Shown in pieces: positions 15,005 through 22,766 of a stretch of DNA of 49,655 bases (positions are counted from its first letter, which is position 1; every line of letters starts with the position of its first letter). Both the position numbers and the translations under genes were made by a program. The notes under the pieces were generated by a model. It had not been told where the DNA came from, did no database searches, and saw nothing but the letters and a program-made list of their open reading frames with translations. Source of the DNA: Clostridia bacterium (GTDB lineage Bacteria; Bacillota; Clostridia; RUG12999); assembly GCA_022801925.1 (NCBI GenBank), contig JAAWTG010000017.1:1-49655 (forward strand), read 5' to 3'.

Positions 15005-16522
15005 TTGGATAAAAAAAGACAAGTTATATTTATCATGACAGATTCTACACGTTTTGATATGGTGGGCTGTTATGGCAACCCTGATATGCATACGCCGAAC
15101 CTTGACCGGCTTGCGGCGGAAGGGATTCGTTTCGAGCGCGCGTATAGCTGCCAGCCGGTATGCGGTCCGGCACGCAGCGCTATTTTCACCGGTCTGTATC
15201 CGCATTCCAATGGCAGTTTCACCAACAGCGTTGCGCTTGGCGACAATGTGAAAACCATCGGACAGCGTCTGCGTGACCACGATATCCACACTGCCTATAT
15301 TGGCAAATGGCATTTGGACGGCGGCGACTATTTCGGGCTGGGGCGCTGCCCCGATGGTTGGGACAGCGATTACTGGTATGATATGAAATGCTATCTGGAC
15401 GAACTCACACCAGAGGAACGTCTCAAATCGCGCGACCCGAACACCAACAAAGAACACATTGACGCGGCGTTTACCTATGGACACCGTGTGACGAACCGCG
15501 CTCTGGATTTTCTGGACAAATTTAATGATGAAGATTTCTTTTTGGTGGCGTCCTATGACGAACCGCATGACCCCTATCTTTGTCCTGAACCGTATGCGTC
15601 CATGTTTGAGGACTATGAATTCCCCAAAGCGCCCAATGTTTGGGATACATTGGAGGGCAAACCGGAATATCAAAAGGCATGGGCGGGCGCACGCCGCAGC
15701 GCAGACCGCGACGCCGTGAAACTCACGCCAAGTTATTTTCTGGGCGCAAACGCCTATATTGACGCGGAAATCGGACGTATTTTAGATAAAGTGAACGAAG
15801 TGGCGCCGGACGCGCTGGTGATTTTCACCTCCGACCACGGCGACGCATTAGAATCGCACTGTCTCTATGCAAAGGGTCCGGCGTTCTATGATGAAATCGC
15901 CCGCATTCCGCTGATTATTAAAGGCGGCGAAGCAGGGAAAGTCAGCAGCGACCCCATTTCCCACATTGATTTGCTGCCGACCGTGATGGACTACATGGGA
16001 TTGCCGCGTCCGCAGTGGATTCAGGGAAACAGTATTTTGCCGACTGTACAGGACGTTTCCACCCGCGTCAATGACGTGGTGTTCACGGAATTCACGCGCT
16101 ACGAAGTAGACCACGACGGATTCGGCGGATTCCAGCCCATGCGCAGCGTGACGGACGGGCGCTACAAACTTTCCATTCATTTGTTAGACCCGATTGACGA
16201 ACTTTACGATTTGCAGAGCGACCCCTATGAAATGAAAAATCTGATTTTCAGTGAAACACACACAGAAATTCGCAACAAGCTGCATGACAAACTACTGAAT
16301 TGGATGAACGAAACGCGCGACCCCTTCCGTGGATACTATTGGGAACGCCGTCCGTGGCGCGATGACGCTGTGACGCCTTCCTGGGACTACACAGGATACA
16401 CTCGTCAGCGGGAGCATGAAGAATATGAACCGCGGCAGCTTGATTACTGTACCGGGCTTGAGATGACGCAGGCGTCACGCCCCAAAGAACGGCTCAAACC
16501 ACTCAGTTCGAGGGAAGACTAG
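15005..16522 (+). CDS. Cytoplasmic sulfatase (formylglycine-dependent, anaerobic-type CxPxR)
   Basis: 505-residue sulfatase of the alkaline-phosphatase superfamily. FIMTDSTRFDMVGCYGNPD (9-27) carries the metal-binding Asp13, and PVCGPARSAIFTG (51-63) the cysteine Cys53 that becomes formylglycine. GKWHLDGG and FTSDHGD provide further active-site and metal residues. Cysteine at this site requires a maturase (radical-SAM anSME type in anaerobes); none is in the window. No signal peptide: the reading frame begins at TTG 15005, 11 nt after AAAGGAG, directly with DKKRQVIFI. Desulfation therefore happens inside the cell, on imported oligosaccharides. Together with the DhuI-type isomerase downstream this fits sulfated glycosaminoglycan breakdown, but the substrate position is unknown. 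Confidence 0.9.
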   Translation: MDKKRQVIFIMTDSTRFDMVGCYGNPDMHTPNLDRLAAEGIRFERAYSCQPVCGPARSAIFTGLYPHSNGSFTNSVALGDNVKTIGQRLRDHDIHTAYIGKWHLDGGDYFGLGRCPDGWDSDYWYDMKCYLDELTPEERLKSRDPNTNKEHIDAAFTYGHRVTNRALDFLDKFNDEDFFLVASYDEPHDPYLCPEPYASMFEDYEFPKAPNVWDTLEGKPEYQKAWAGARRSADRDAVKLTPSYFLGANAYIDAEIGRILDKVNEVAPDALVIFTSDHGDALESHCLYAKGPAFYDEIARIPLIIKGGEAGKVSSDPISHIDLLPTVMDYMGLPRPQWIQGNSILPTVQDVSTRVNDVVFTEFTRYEVDHDGFGGFQPMRSVTDGRYKLSIHLLDPIDELYDLQSDPYEMKNLIFSETHTEIRNKLHDKLLNWMNETRDPFRGYYWERRPWRDDAVTPSWDYTGYTRQREHEEYEPRQLDYCTGLEMTQASRPKERLKPLSSRED

Positions 16523-16566
16523 TTCCTTCGTTTTTGCTGCATCTATTACAAGGAGGAGTAAATAAA

Positions 16567-17061
16567 ATGAACGTGCGAATTGCCACAATAGAAGAGCTGG
16601 CTTCTTGGTGGGACGAAGAAATTGCCGAAAATCCGGATGAGAACTCTTTGCAGGCATATAAAAAAATATTTATCGAAGGAAATGAAAACGGTACAAGAAA
16701 AACTTTTTTTGCTTTTGATAACGGCAAATATATCGGTCAATGCACGTTACTGTTCAAAAATAATGATACAGTGATGACCGGAACCGGTAAAGCCGAAGTC
16801 CTGAAACTCGAATTAATTCCGGAAGAAAGAGGCAAAGGGAAATCTACCAAAATTTACGAAACGGTAAAAACCTATGCAAAAGAAAACGGTATTAAAACGT
16901 TAACAATCGGTGTGGAGCCCTGTGAAATAAAAAATATGCAGATATATTTTCACTGGGGATTTGATACATTTTTGCAATGCATCACTGAAACATGTGAATC
17001 ATCAGACGGAATAACGCCCGGCGAAACCATTACGGTTTTATGCTATTCACAAACTATTTAA
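16567..17061 (+). CDS. GNAT-family N-acetyltransferase
   Basis: 164-residue protein with the Gcn5-related acetyltransferase fold: KTFFAFDNGKYIGQCTLLF (beta-strand region), LKLELIPEERGKGKSTKIYE containing the acetyl-CoA pyrophosphate loop (R-G-K-G-K), and YFHWGFDTFLQC near the C-terminus. ATG 16567 follows CAAGGAGGAGT; an upstream in-frame ATG has no ribosome binding site. It lies 44 nt after the sulfatase stop, perhaps in the same transcript. Acceptor substrate unknown. Confidence 0.82.
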   Translation: MNVRIATIEELASWWDEEIAENPDENSLQAYKKIFIEGNENGTRKTFFAFDNGKYIGQCTLLFKNNDTVMTGTGKAEVLKLELIPEERGKGKSTKIYETVKTYAKENGIKTLTIGVEPCEIKNMQIYFHWGFDTFLQCITETCESSDGITPGETITVLCYSQTI

Positions 17062-17234
17062 GGTGTGTATACAGAGTGGAAAGCACTCCGCCATGAAAAA
17101 GCTATAAAACAATTCCGATTTGTCGGGCATATATGTGCCTATTATAGATACCTTTCTGTTTGAACATTTTGATGAAAATTTGAATTACAAAATGCCGGTG
17201 GCACAGAAAGGAAAAGAAAGACTAAAAATAGGAC

Positions 17235-17264
17235 TTGCAAAGACAGCACCGCATATGATATAAT
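17235..17264 (+). promoter_or_regulatory. Promoter of the DhuI-type isomerase gene
   Basis: TTGCAA (17235-17240), 18-bp spacer, TATAAT (17259-17264). The isomerase ATG lies 70 nt downstream behind AAAGGAGGA. Confidence 0.72.
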
Positions 17265-17333
17265 AAATATATATTCGCTCCGACCTATCAAAGTACGGCG
17301 GAGATAAATACAATTAAAGGAGGACACAGGCAA

Positions 17334-17969
17334 ATGAAAATTGCTTTGATTAACGAAAACAGCCAGGCGGCGAAAAATGTTATTATTGAAGAAACACTGA
17401 AAAAAGTGGCGGAACCCAAAGGACATGAAGTCATCAACTATGGTATGTATTCCGCTGAGGACAGCGCACAGCTGACATATGTGCAGATTGGTATTTTGGC
17501 AGCGACACTGCTGAATTCCGGCGCTGCTGATTTGGTTATCACAGGCTGCGGCACAGGCGAAGGCGCTATGCTGGCTTGTAACGCATTTCCGGGCGTATTG
17601 TGCGGACACGTGGAAGACCCGACGGACGCTTATCAGTTCACGCAGGTCAACAACGGAAACGCAATTGCTCTGCCGTTTGCAAAAGGCTGGGGCTGGGGCG
17701 CTGAACTGAATCTGCAATATATCTTTGAAAAACTGTTCGTGGAAGAATGGGGCGGCGGCTATCCGAAAGAACGCGCTGTTCCGGAACAAAGAAACAAAAA
17801 AATCCTGGATGAAGTGAAAAAAGTAACACACCGCGACCTGCTGGATATCCTGCCGGAACTGGATCAGGATTTGGTGAAAGGCGCATTCGCAGGCGAAAAA
17901 TTCCAGGAACATTTCTTTGCAAATGCAAAATGTGACAAAATCAAAGACTATGTGAAATCTATTCTGTAA
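17334..17969 (+). CDS. dhuI: RpiB/LacA/LacB-family isomerase, DhuI type
   Basis: 211-residue sugar isomerase of the LacAB_RpiB family, clearly longer than the about 150-residue RpiB. It has the long form's landmarks: MKIALINENSQAAKN start, TGCGTGEGAMLACN (Cys72), GVLCGHVEDPTDAYQFTQVN, and a C-terminal extension with GYPKERAVPEQRNKKILDEV. This matches, from memory, streptococcal DhuI, which converts the 4-deoxy-5-ketouronate released from unsaturated glycosaminoglycan disaccharides to 3-deoxy-D-glycero-2,5-hexodiulosonate. DhuD, KdgK and KdgA, which normally follow, are absent here. It has its own promoter and terminator. The DhuI assignment, as opposed to another deoxy-uronate or pentose isomerase, is strong but not proven. 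Confidence 0.82.
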   Translation: MKIALINENSQAAKNVIIEETLKKVAEPKGHEVINYGMYSAEDSAQLTYVQIGILAATLLNSGAADLVITGCGTGEGAMLACNAFPGVLCGHVEDPTDAYQFTQVNNGNAIALPFAKGWGWGAELNLQYIFEKLFVEEWGGGYPKERAVPEQRNKKILDEVKKVTHRDLLDILPELDQDLVKGAFAGEKFQEHFFANAKCDKIKDYVKSIL

Positions 17970-17990
17970 GAATCAGATTTGTATGATAAA

Positions 17991-18022
17991 GCGCGCCGTG
18001 GTAAGTCTGCGGTGCGTTTTTT
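17991..18022 (+). terminator. Terminator of the DhuI-type gene
   Basis: CGCGCCG (17992-17998) pairs with CGGTGCG (18010-18016, one G-U), followed by six T. Confidence 0.8.
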
Positions 18023-18130
18023 ATGTTCCTACGTCATTGATTTTTGAAAAAATTCTGCTATTTTAGGTATTCCGCAAATGGTTCTATTTATATTACGGCA
18101 CTGTCACAGCAAATATTTGTAGATTTCCCC

Positions 18131-18159
18131 TTGACTATTTTCCCATATTGTGCTATTAT
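18131..18159 (+). promoter_or_regulatory. Promoter of tRNA-Ala
   Basis: TTGACT (18131-18136), 17-bp spacer, TATTAT (18154-18159), 12 bp before the tRNA 5' end. Confidence 0.75.
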
Positions 18160-18171
18160 AAATAATGATAT

Positions 18172-18247
18172 GGGGATATAGCTCAGCTGGGAGAGCGCGT
18201 GGTTCGCAATCACGAGGTCAGGGGTTCGATCCCCCTTATCTCCACCA
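18172..18247 (+). tRNA. tRNA-Ala(CGC)
   Basis: 76-nt cloverleaf including encoded CCA. Acceptor GGGGATA/TATCTCC contains the G3:U70 pair that identifies alanine tRNAs; D arm GCTC...GAGC; anticodon stem CGTGG/TCACG with loop TTCGCAA (anticodon CGC, codon GCG); T arm AGGGG-TTCGATC-CCCCT; discriminator A. It has its own promoter and a 15-bp terminator. Confidence 0.97.
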
Positions 18248-18311
18248 AATAAAAAGAACGTGCCATTTTCATGGTGCGTTCTTTTTGCTTTATCAACTAA
18301 GGGGGATCGAA
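18225..18311. repeat. tRNA 3'-end mirrored across its terminator (inverted repeat)
   Basis: The T-loop/acceptor sequence TTCGATCCCCCTTA (18225-18238, inside the tRNA) reappears as an exact 14-bp inverted copy at 18298-18311, with the tRNA terminator in the middle and additional AAAAAGAACG matches. A decayed form of the outer part (TAAGGAGAATCGAA) recurs at 21427-21440 beyond the heparinase gene. Confidence 0.7.
18251..18286 (+). terminator. Terminator of tRNA-Ala
   Basis: 15-bp stem AAAAAGAACGTGCCA/TGGTGCGTTCTTTTT (18251-18265 with 18272-18286; two G-U pairs) ending in a T run. Confidence 0.9.
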
Positions 18312-18429
18312 TTCAGCGAGGGCACACCTCTTTAGAGGTGTGCCGAGGAAATGCCCTTTTAAGGTTGTTATCAATGCCGCATAGACAAAATTTAGTGTTA
18401 AATTTGTTGGTTATGTTGCTTTTTGTAGG

Positions 18430-18458
18430 TTGCATGTGCATCATAATTGCCTTATAAT
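18430..18458 (+). promoter_or_regulatory. Promoter of the first heparinase-family gene
   Basis: TTGCAT (18430-18435), 17-bp spacer, TATAAT (18453-18458); predicted leader about 90 nt. Confidence 0.72.
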
Positions 18459-18552
18459 AGATATGTAAAAATAAAATGGAACGCCAGCGTATAGCAGATA
18501 GTGACCACGGGGCGTAGGGGCAACAATAGTTTGCAATGATTGGAGGAACACA

Positions 18553-21309
18553 ATGAAAAAATGGATTTGTTTATTATGTGCGGCGGCGGTACTTTGCGCT
18601 TGTCTGCCGACTGCAGCGGAATTGAAAGTACAAGCGGCTGTACAGCATCCGATGGGAGAGGCGGTCTATAATGGTATGTTACCCTATAGTGCACGCGATA
18701 TTATTCGTGAAAGAGATATGGCAGTTAAGCGCGCGGCTGTACAGGGCGCTTTAGATATGACTGTGGAGCAGTATGCACAGTCTGTGCAGATGATGCTTCC
18801 GGCGACACCATACAGCCGTCCCGCCTATGAAAAGGATGTGGCGCGGCTGGCACAGATATATGCAGCGGAAGGCGGCGCGGATATAGCCCAGAAAGCAGCG
18901 CATGTCATTGTGCTAAGTGCGAAAAACTATGAGAAAATCTCTGCAGCGGAAAATCAGGGCGGGTTTGGCGATATGTCAAATCTTATTCCGGCTTACTTAG
19001 TGATGGCATATGACTTGATTTATAACAGCAATGTATTTGAGACACTGAACGTGGAATATGAAACGGATACCCGTGCGTTGGTCGAGACTTATTTTAAAAA
19101 AGTTTGTCAGAGAATGTATGACGAAAATAATGGGAAATACATCAATAATTTGGGGGGATATGCCATTAAACATCTGGCAGGGACTGCACATATTTTGCAG
19201 GATCCTGAACTGATACGGTATGCGATTATGTTAACGGACAGTGCACTTGCCCCAAGTCAATGGTATGCCGACGGTATGTGGAGTGAGGGTACCACCTCCT
19301 ATGGACAACAGCTGCTGGGGAATTGTTTGGAGGCAGTGCAATTAATTGAAATATGGAGAGATACGGAGGAATATGTTGACGAACTGCTCGGTTTGAAGCT
19401 ACCGCAAAAGAATTTACGGGAACGTTGGCCGATTATTGCGAAAGCACAAAGTGCCATTGAAAACACCAAATATCCAAATGGGACTGCTATGGCAATGCAT
19501 GATACACATCCCAGCGGTACATCCGATCCGAATAGGGCAATTCAGGCACAGTATTTAAACAATGTGGAGCTAAACCATTTTGGTTTGTATACGATGGTAC
19601 ATGGAACAACAAGAGATGCACAGCAGACAGCGCTTTTGTTTCCGCCTGTGGCAGCTGGTTTGCCGTATAGCGGCGGTCACGGACACGGAAATTATTTGGC
19701 AATGACCTATTGGGCGGGCGGCATGGAATTGCTTCCGGATGGCGGTTATCCGGTAGCAGGAAAGGAGCCCAACCGATTTTTCCATATGAATGTGGTGGCA
19801 CATAATAATGCATGGATTACGGCACAGAACCCACCAAACTATAACACCTTAACGGGGAAATATACCAGACCGGCGCTGATCGCTTATGACGATGGAACAG
19901 CATCTGACGGTATGATACAACTGATAGAGGCACGGCAGCTAATGCCGCAGGAACAAGAAAATGAAGAAAACCGCCGTTTGTTAATGACCGTGAAGCTGGA
20001 CGAGGAACGTTCTTATATGTTGGATGTCCAGCGGCTGCAGGGCGGCGCTGTGCATGAGAATTTTTTGCGCGGCAGTGAAGATGAAGCAATGGAAGTAATA
20101 TCAGACGCACCTGTTGACCGTGAGGCGCAGAATTTGGGGACGGCGTTGCAGTCGGAGGGGAAACAAGGACTGATGCCGGGACAAAAGCTGTTTACCGAAG
20201 CAAAAAGAGGAAGCTTTGAAAACGGCGCGCATATGGTTTGGACAGGACAGACAAGCGGCAGCAGTTTGCAAATGTTTCTCAAAGGTGTACCGGATAGCGA
20301 GTATGCATTATCAAGTATGCCGGGTATGCGTCATAGCGATGTGCAGCCGCCGCACTTATATCAGCGGCGCAGCGTAAATCCTGACGATATAACGGTATTC
20401 GGGGCAGTCTATGAAGGAACGCGCAGGGACCAAACAGCAAAGGTGCAAAATGTGCAGTGGAAAACATTTGCTTCGAATCCTGCTGCGGCATTGGTAATTG
20501 TGGATTTAGGAGATATAGAAGACTGGATTTATGTGTCGGACAGCTTAGCAACACAGCAGTGGCAGGGGATAAAATTCAGTGCGGGAACAGCAGCGCTTCG
20601 AAGGGAGAAAGCGAGCGGTAAAATCCTGTGGGGGTATGTATACGGTGAAGGCAGTATTTCTACGGTTGATGCAGCAATTGTTGCTGCACCGGATGTTGTA
20701 ACAGGGGTGAACGCTGTACAGGGAGATACACTTACGCTTGAAAAAGAATTATCGCAAAGCTTACAGGGATGTTGGTGCATGGAAACATTCGGAGACGGAA
20801 CAAATGTGGGGCATAAACTGACAGAAATACAGGGAAAAGAAGTACGCTTGAACAACGATGCAGGTTATATACTACAAAACGGCAGTGCAGTACGTAATTT
20901 CCATCCAAATTTTGAAATGCCGGGCGCGGTGACACTGCGCGTTCCACAGATTGCCTTTGGAGAACTGAAACTGTTTGCTATGCGCATTTCCAATGAAGAA
21001 ACAGAGCTTACTCCGGGAAAATCCTATACAGTATCAGTCTTTGCGCCAAAGACAGAAAATGCACATCTTATCACAGTAGTACAACAGGATACTACAAAGA
21101 ATATACAAAATATTTCTAAAAGACCAACACTTTTAAAAATGGTTGTGGCACCGCTTGTGCCGGCAGGTGCAGAATTCAGTATAGCGCAGGCGGAGGTGAT
21201 GCTGCCGCAAACAACCGGGCATGTAAATATTAAATCATATCTATGGGATGAAAATATGGTTCCAATTTTGCCGGCTGCGCATTGGGCAGAGAAGGTGCAT
21301 CAGCAATGA
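18553..21309 (+). CDS. Secreted heparinase II/III-family protein (polysaccharide lyase-like)
   Basis: 918-residue exported protein. Signal peptide about 1-29. Residues about 90-360 look like an alpha/alpha toroid with YADGMWSEGTTSYGQQ (238-253; Tyr250 in the position of the catalytic tyrosine). A beta-sandwich starts near 370: LPYSGGHGHGNYLAMTYWAG (370-389), LLPDGGYP, RFFHMNVVAHNNAW (408-421). Histidines 376/378, 411 and 417 are candidates for the catalytic and metal-binding His of heparinase II. It should cleave a uronic-acid glycan by beta-elimination. It is a clear paralogue of the protein at 27882-30941 but lacks the N-terminal stalk domain and any cell-wall anchor, so it is probably secreted free. 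GGAGGAACACA precedes ATG. The PL family number is uncertain. Confidence 0.83.
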   Translation: MKKWICLLCAAAVLCACLPTAAELKVQAAVQHPMGEAVYNGMLPYSARDIIRERDMAVKRAAVQGALDMTVEQYAQSVQMMLPATPYSRPAYEKDVARLAQIYAAEGGADIAQKAAHVIVLSAKNYEKISAAENQGGFGDMSNLIPAYLVMAYDLIYNSNVFETLNVEYETDTRALVETYFKKVCQRMYDENNGKYINNLGGYAIKHLAGTAHILQDPELIRYAIMLTDSALAPSQWYADGMWSEGTTSYGQQLLGNCLEAVQLIEIWRDTEEYVDELLGLKLPQKNLRERWPIIAKAQSAIENTKYPNGTAMAMHDTHPSGTSDPNRAIQAQYLNNVELNHFGLYTMVHGTTRDAQQTALLFPPVAAGLPYSGGHGHGNYLAMTYWAGGMELLPDGGYPVAGKEPNRFFHMNVVAHNNAWITAQNPPNYNTLTGKYTRPALIAYDDGTASDGMIQLIEARQLMPQEQENEENRRLLMTVKLDEERSYMLDVQRLQGGAVHENFLRGSEDEAMEVISDAPVDREAQNLGTALQSEGKQGLMPGQKLFTEAKRGSFENGAHMVWTGQTSGSSLQMFLKGVPDSEYALSSMPGMRHSDVQPPHLYQRRSVNPDDITVFGAVYEGTRRDQTAKVQNVQWKTFASNPAAALVIVDLGDIEDWIYVSDSLATQQWQGIKFSAGTAALRREKASGKILWGYVYGEGSISTVDAAIVAAPDVVTGVNAVQGDTLTLEKELSQSLQGCWCMETFGDGTNVGHKLTEIQGKEVRLNNDAGYILQNGSAVRNFHPNFEMPGAVTLRVPQIAFGELKLFAMRISNEETELTPGKSYTVSVFAPKTENAHLITVVQQDTTKNIQNISKRPTLLKMVVAPLVPAGAEFSIAQAEVMLPQTTGHVNIKSYLWDENMVPILPAAHWAEKVHQQ

Positions 21310-21377
21310 AGCATATAGGAATGAAAGGATGAATATATTAGTTCAAAACAATTGTTAGAAATAGTTGAATCCAATAG

Positions 21378-21416
21378 AAAAAAGAATGCGCCATTTTTTA
21401 GGTAGCATTCTTTTTT
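21378..21416 (+). terminator. Terminator of the first heparinase-family gene
   Basis: AAAAAAGAATGC (21378-21389) pairs with GCATTCTTTTTT (21405-21416). The 75 bp from here resemble the tRNA-Ala downstream flank at 18251-18325. Confidence 0.85.
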
Positions 21417-21454
21417 CTTTATCGGATAAGGAGAATCGAACCCTGTGAGGGCAC
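21379..21454. repeat. Imperfect direct copy of the tRNA-Ala downstream flank
   Basis: About 75 bp (terminator, CTTTATC, TAAGGNGNATCGAA, GNGAGGGCAC) align in the same order with 18251-18325, with roughly three quarters of positions alike by eye. The two copies bracket the first heparinase-family gene. Confidence 0.6.
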
Positions 21455-21466
21455 GCCGCGGGATAT

Positions 21467-21495
21467 TTGACAAAATGCCACAATGGTGCTATAAT
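21467..21495 (+). promoter_or_regulatory. Consensus promoter of the HMGL-like gene
   Basis: Perfect TTGACA (21467-21472), 17-bp spacer, TATAAT (21490-21495). Confidence 0.85.
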
Positions 21496-21584
21496 AAAAA
21501 AACAAAAAACGCATAAGCAAATAAAAACGAAATCCTATGTGGGTTATTCGCTGATTTTTTGCTTTAATCAAAGGAGTCAGGCAA

Positions 21585-22562
21585 ATGGAAGCTAGAAAAG
21601 GAAATTTAATGGAGGTCAGGGACGATATCAAAGTTCTTGACGCAACCATCAGAGACGGTGGGCTTTGTAACAATTTCGAGTTTACAGACGAATTTGTGAC
21701 AGAGCTTTATAAAACAAACATCAAAAGCGGCGTAGACTATATGGAATTTGGCTATAAAGCGAGCAAAAACCTGTTCAATATAGAAGATTTCGGAAAATGG
21801 AAATTTTGCGATGAAGAAGATATCCGCGCGATTGTGGGCGACAACATTTCCGATATGAAAATCGCTGTTATGGCAGACGTTGGCAGATGCGATTTTAAAA
21901 CGGATTTTCTGCCCAGAAGCGAAAGCGTTATTGACATGGTGCGCGTTGCCTGCTATATTCATCAAATGCCCGCCGCCATTGAAATGATTGAATATTTTCA
22001 TCATCTTGGTTACGAGACGTCCTGTAATATTATGGCAATTTCTGGGGCGAATTTAGACCAAGTGGAACAGGCGCTGGAAATGCTGTGTAATTCCAGTGTT
22101 GACGTTATTTATTTGGTGGACAGCTATGGGTCGTTATATCCCGAGAATGCTTCAACGCTCGCCAAAACCTATATTGCCGCAGCGGAAAAAACAGGAAAAA
22201 AAGTGGGATTCCATGCGCATAACAATCAAAATCTGGCGTTTGCAAACACCATCGAAACACTGTCCTACGGCGTTTCCTATCTGGACGCAACAGCGCAGGG
22301 CATGGGACGCGGCGCGGGAAACTGTGCAATGGAACTATTGCTCGGATTCCTAAAAAATCCAAAATATAATCTCTACAGTCTTTTGACGTTTATTGAAAAA
22401 TACATGTTGCCGCTGAAAGAACAAGGCGTTGTTTGGGGCTATGATTTGCAATATATGTTCACCGGTCAGCTAAACCTCCACCCCCGTGAAGCGATGTCCT
22501 TTACGGCAGACGGACGCAACGACTACTGCGAATTTTATAAATCCTTGCTGGACAACTTTTAA
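21585..22562 (+). CDS. HMGL-like TIM-barrel aldolase (4-hydroxy-2-oxovalerate aldolase-related)
   Basis: 325-residue protein with the HMG-CoA-lyase/pyruvate-carboxylase-type catalytic domain. VLDATIRDGG (17-26) contains the metal-binding Asp and catalytic Arg, VYLVDSYGS marks the middle strand, and GFHAHNNQNLAFANTIE has the two metal-binding histidines, followed by GMGRGAGNCAMELLLG. It resembles the aldolase-catalytic-domain proteins next to sugar and cell-surface genes in gut bacteria rather than a leucine-pathway synthase, as no regulatory or dehydrogenase partner is adjacent. Reaction unknown; a pyruvate- or oxo-acid-dependent aldol cleavage or condensation is expected. AAAGGAGTC precedes the ATG. 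Monocistronic with clear promoter and terminator. Confidence 0.82.
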   Translation: MEARKGNLMEVRDDIKVLDATIRDGGLCNNFEFTDEFVTELYKTNIKSGVDYMEFGYKASKNLFNIEDFGKWKFCDEEDIRAIVGDNISDMKIAVMADVGRCDFKTDFLPRSESVIDMVRVACYIHQMPAAIEMIEYFHHLGYETSCNIMAISGANLDQVEQALEMLCNSSVDVIYLVDSYGSLYPENASTLAKTYIAAAEKTGKKVGFHAHNNQNLAFANTIETLSYGVSYLDATAQGMGRGAGNCAMELLLGFLKNPKYNLYSLLTFIEKYMLPLKEQGVVWGYDLQYMFTGQLNLHPREAMSFTADGRNDYCEFYKSLLDNF

Positions 22563-22572
22563 ATCGATACCT

Positions 22573-22611
22573 AAACACCACTATGCACTTTTGCATAGTG
22601 GTGTTTTTTTA
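22573..22611 (+). terminator. Terminator of the HMGL-like gene
   Basis: 15-bp perfect stem AAACACCACTATGCA/TGCATAGTGGTGTTT (22573-22587 with 22592-22606), 4-nt loop, T run. Confidence 0.95.
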
Positions 22612-22766
22612 TAGCAACTGTTTTTGTCCGTCTCGTTTTTTCTTTGTTTCTGCTCGTTTCTATCGTCCGCACACTCACCCATACCTCTGCATATACTGGA
22701 ATCGGAATGAAGCCTTTTGCCCCATGGACGGGCATATGGAGATTTTATCTAAAGGAGGCAACTCAA

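Larger units (their letters stand above)
18248..18552. other. Intergenic region between tRNA-Ala and heparinase-family gene
   Basis: No protein gene seen. Contents in order: tRNA terminator, mirrored tRNA 3' segment (18298-18311), a perfect 11-bp hairpin GGCACACCTCT/AGAGGTGTGCC (18321-18331 with 18334-18344) without T tail, then the promoter of the heparinase-family gene (18430-18458) and its roughly 90-nt leader. Confidence 0.6.

Noticed and set aside
17095-17266. Possible remnant ORF before the DhuI-type gene (frame with YVPIIDTFLFEHFDENL)
   Set aside because: No start codon with a ribosome binding site, upstream stop in frame, no family recognised; its end coincides with the promoter -10. 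Possibly a fragment, but unsupported.
21420-21460. Second tRNA gene or pseudo-tRNA on the minus strand (GGTTCGATTCTCCTTATC)
   Set aside because: The T-arm does not pair and no anticodon or D arm can be formed; kept only as a repeat of the tRNA flank.
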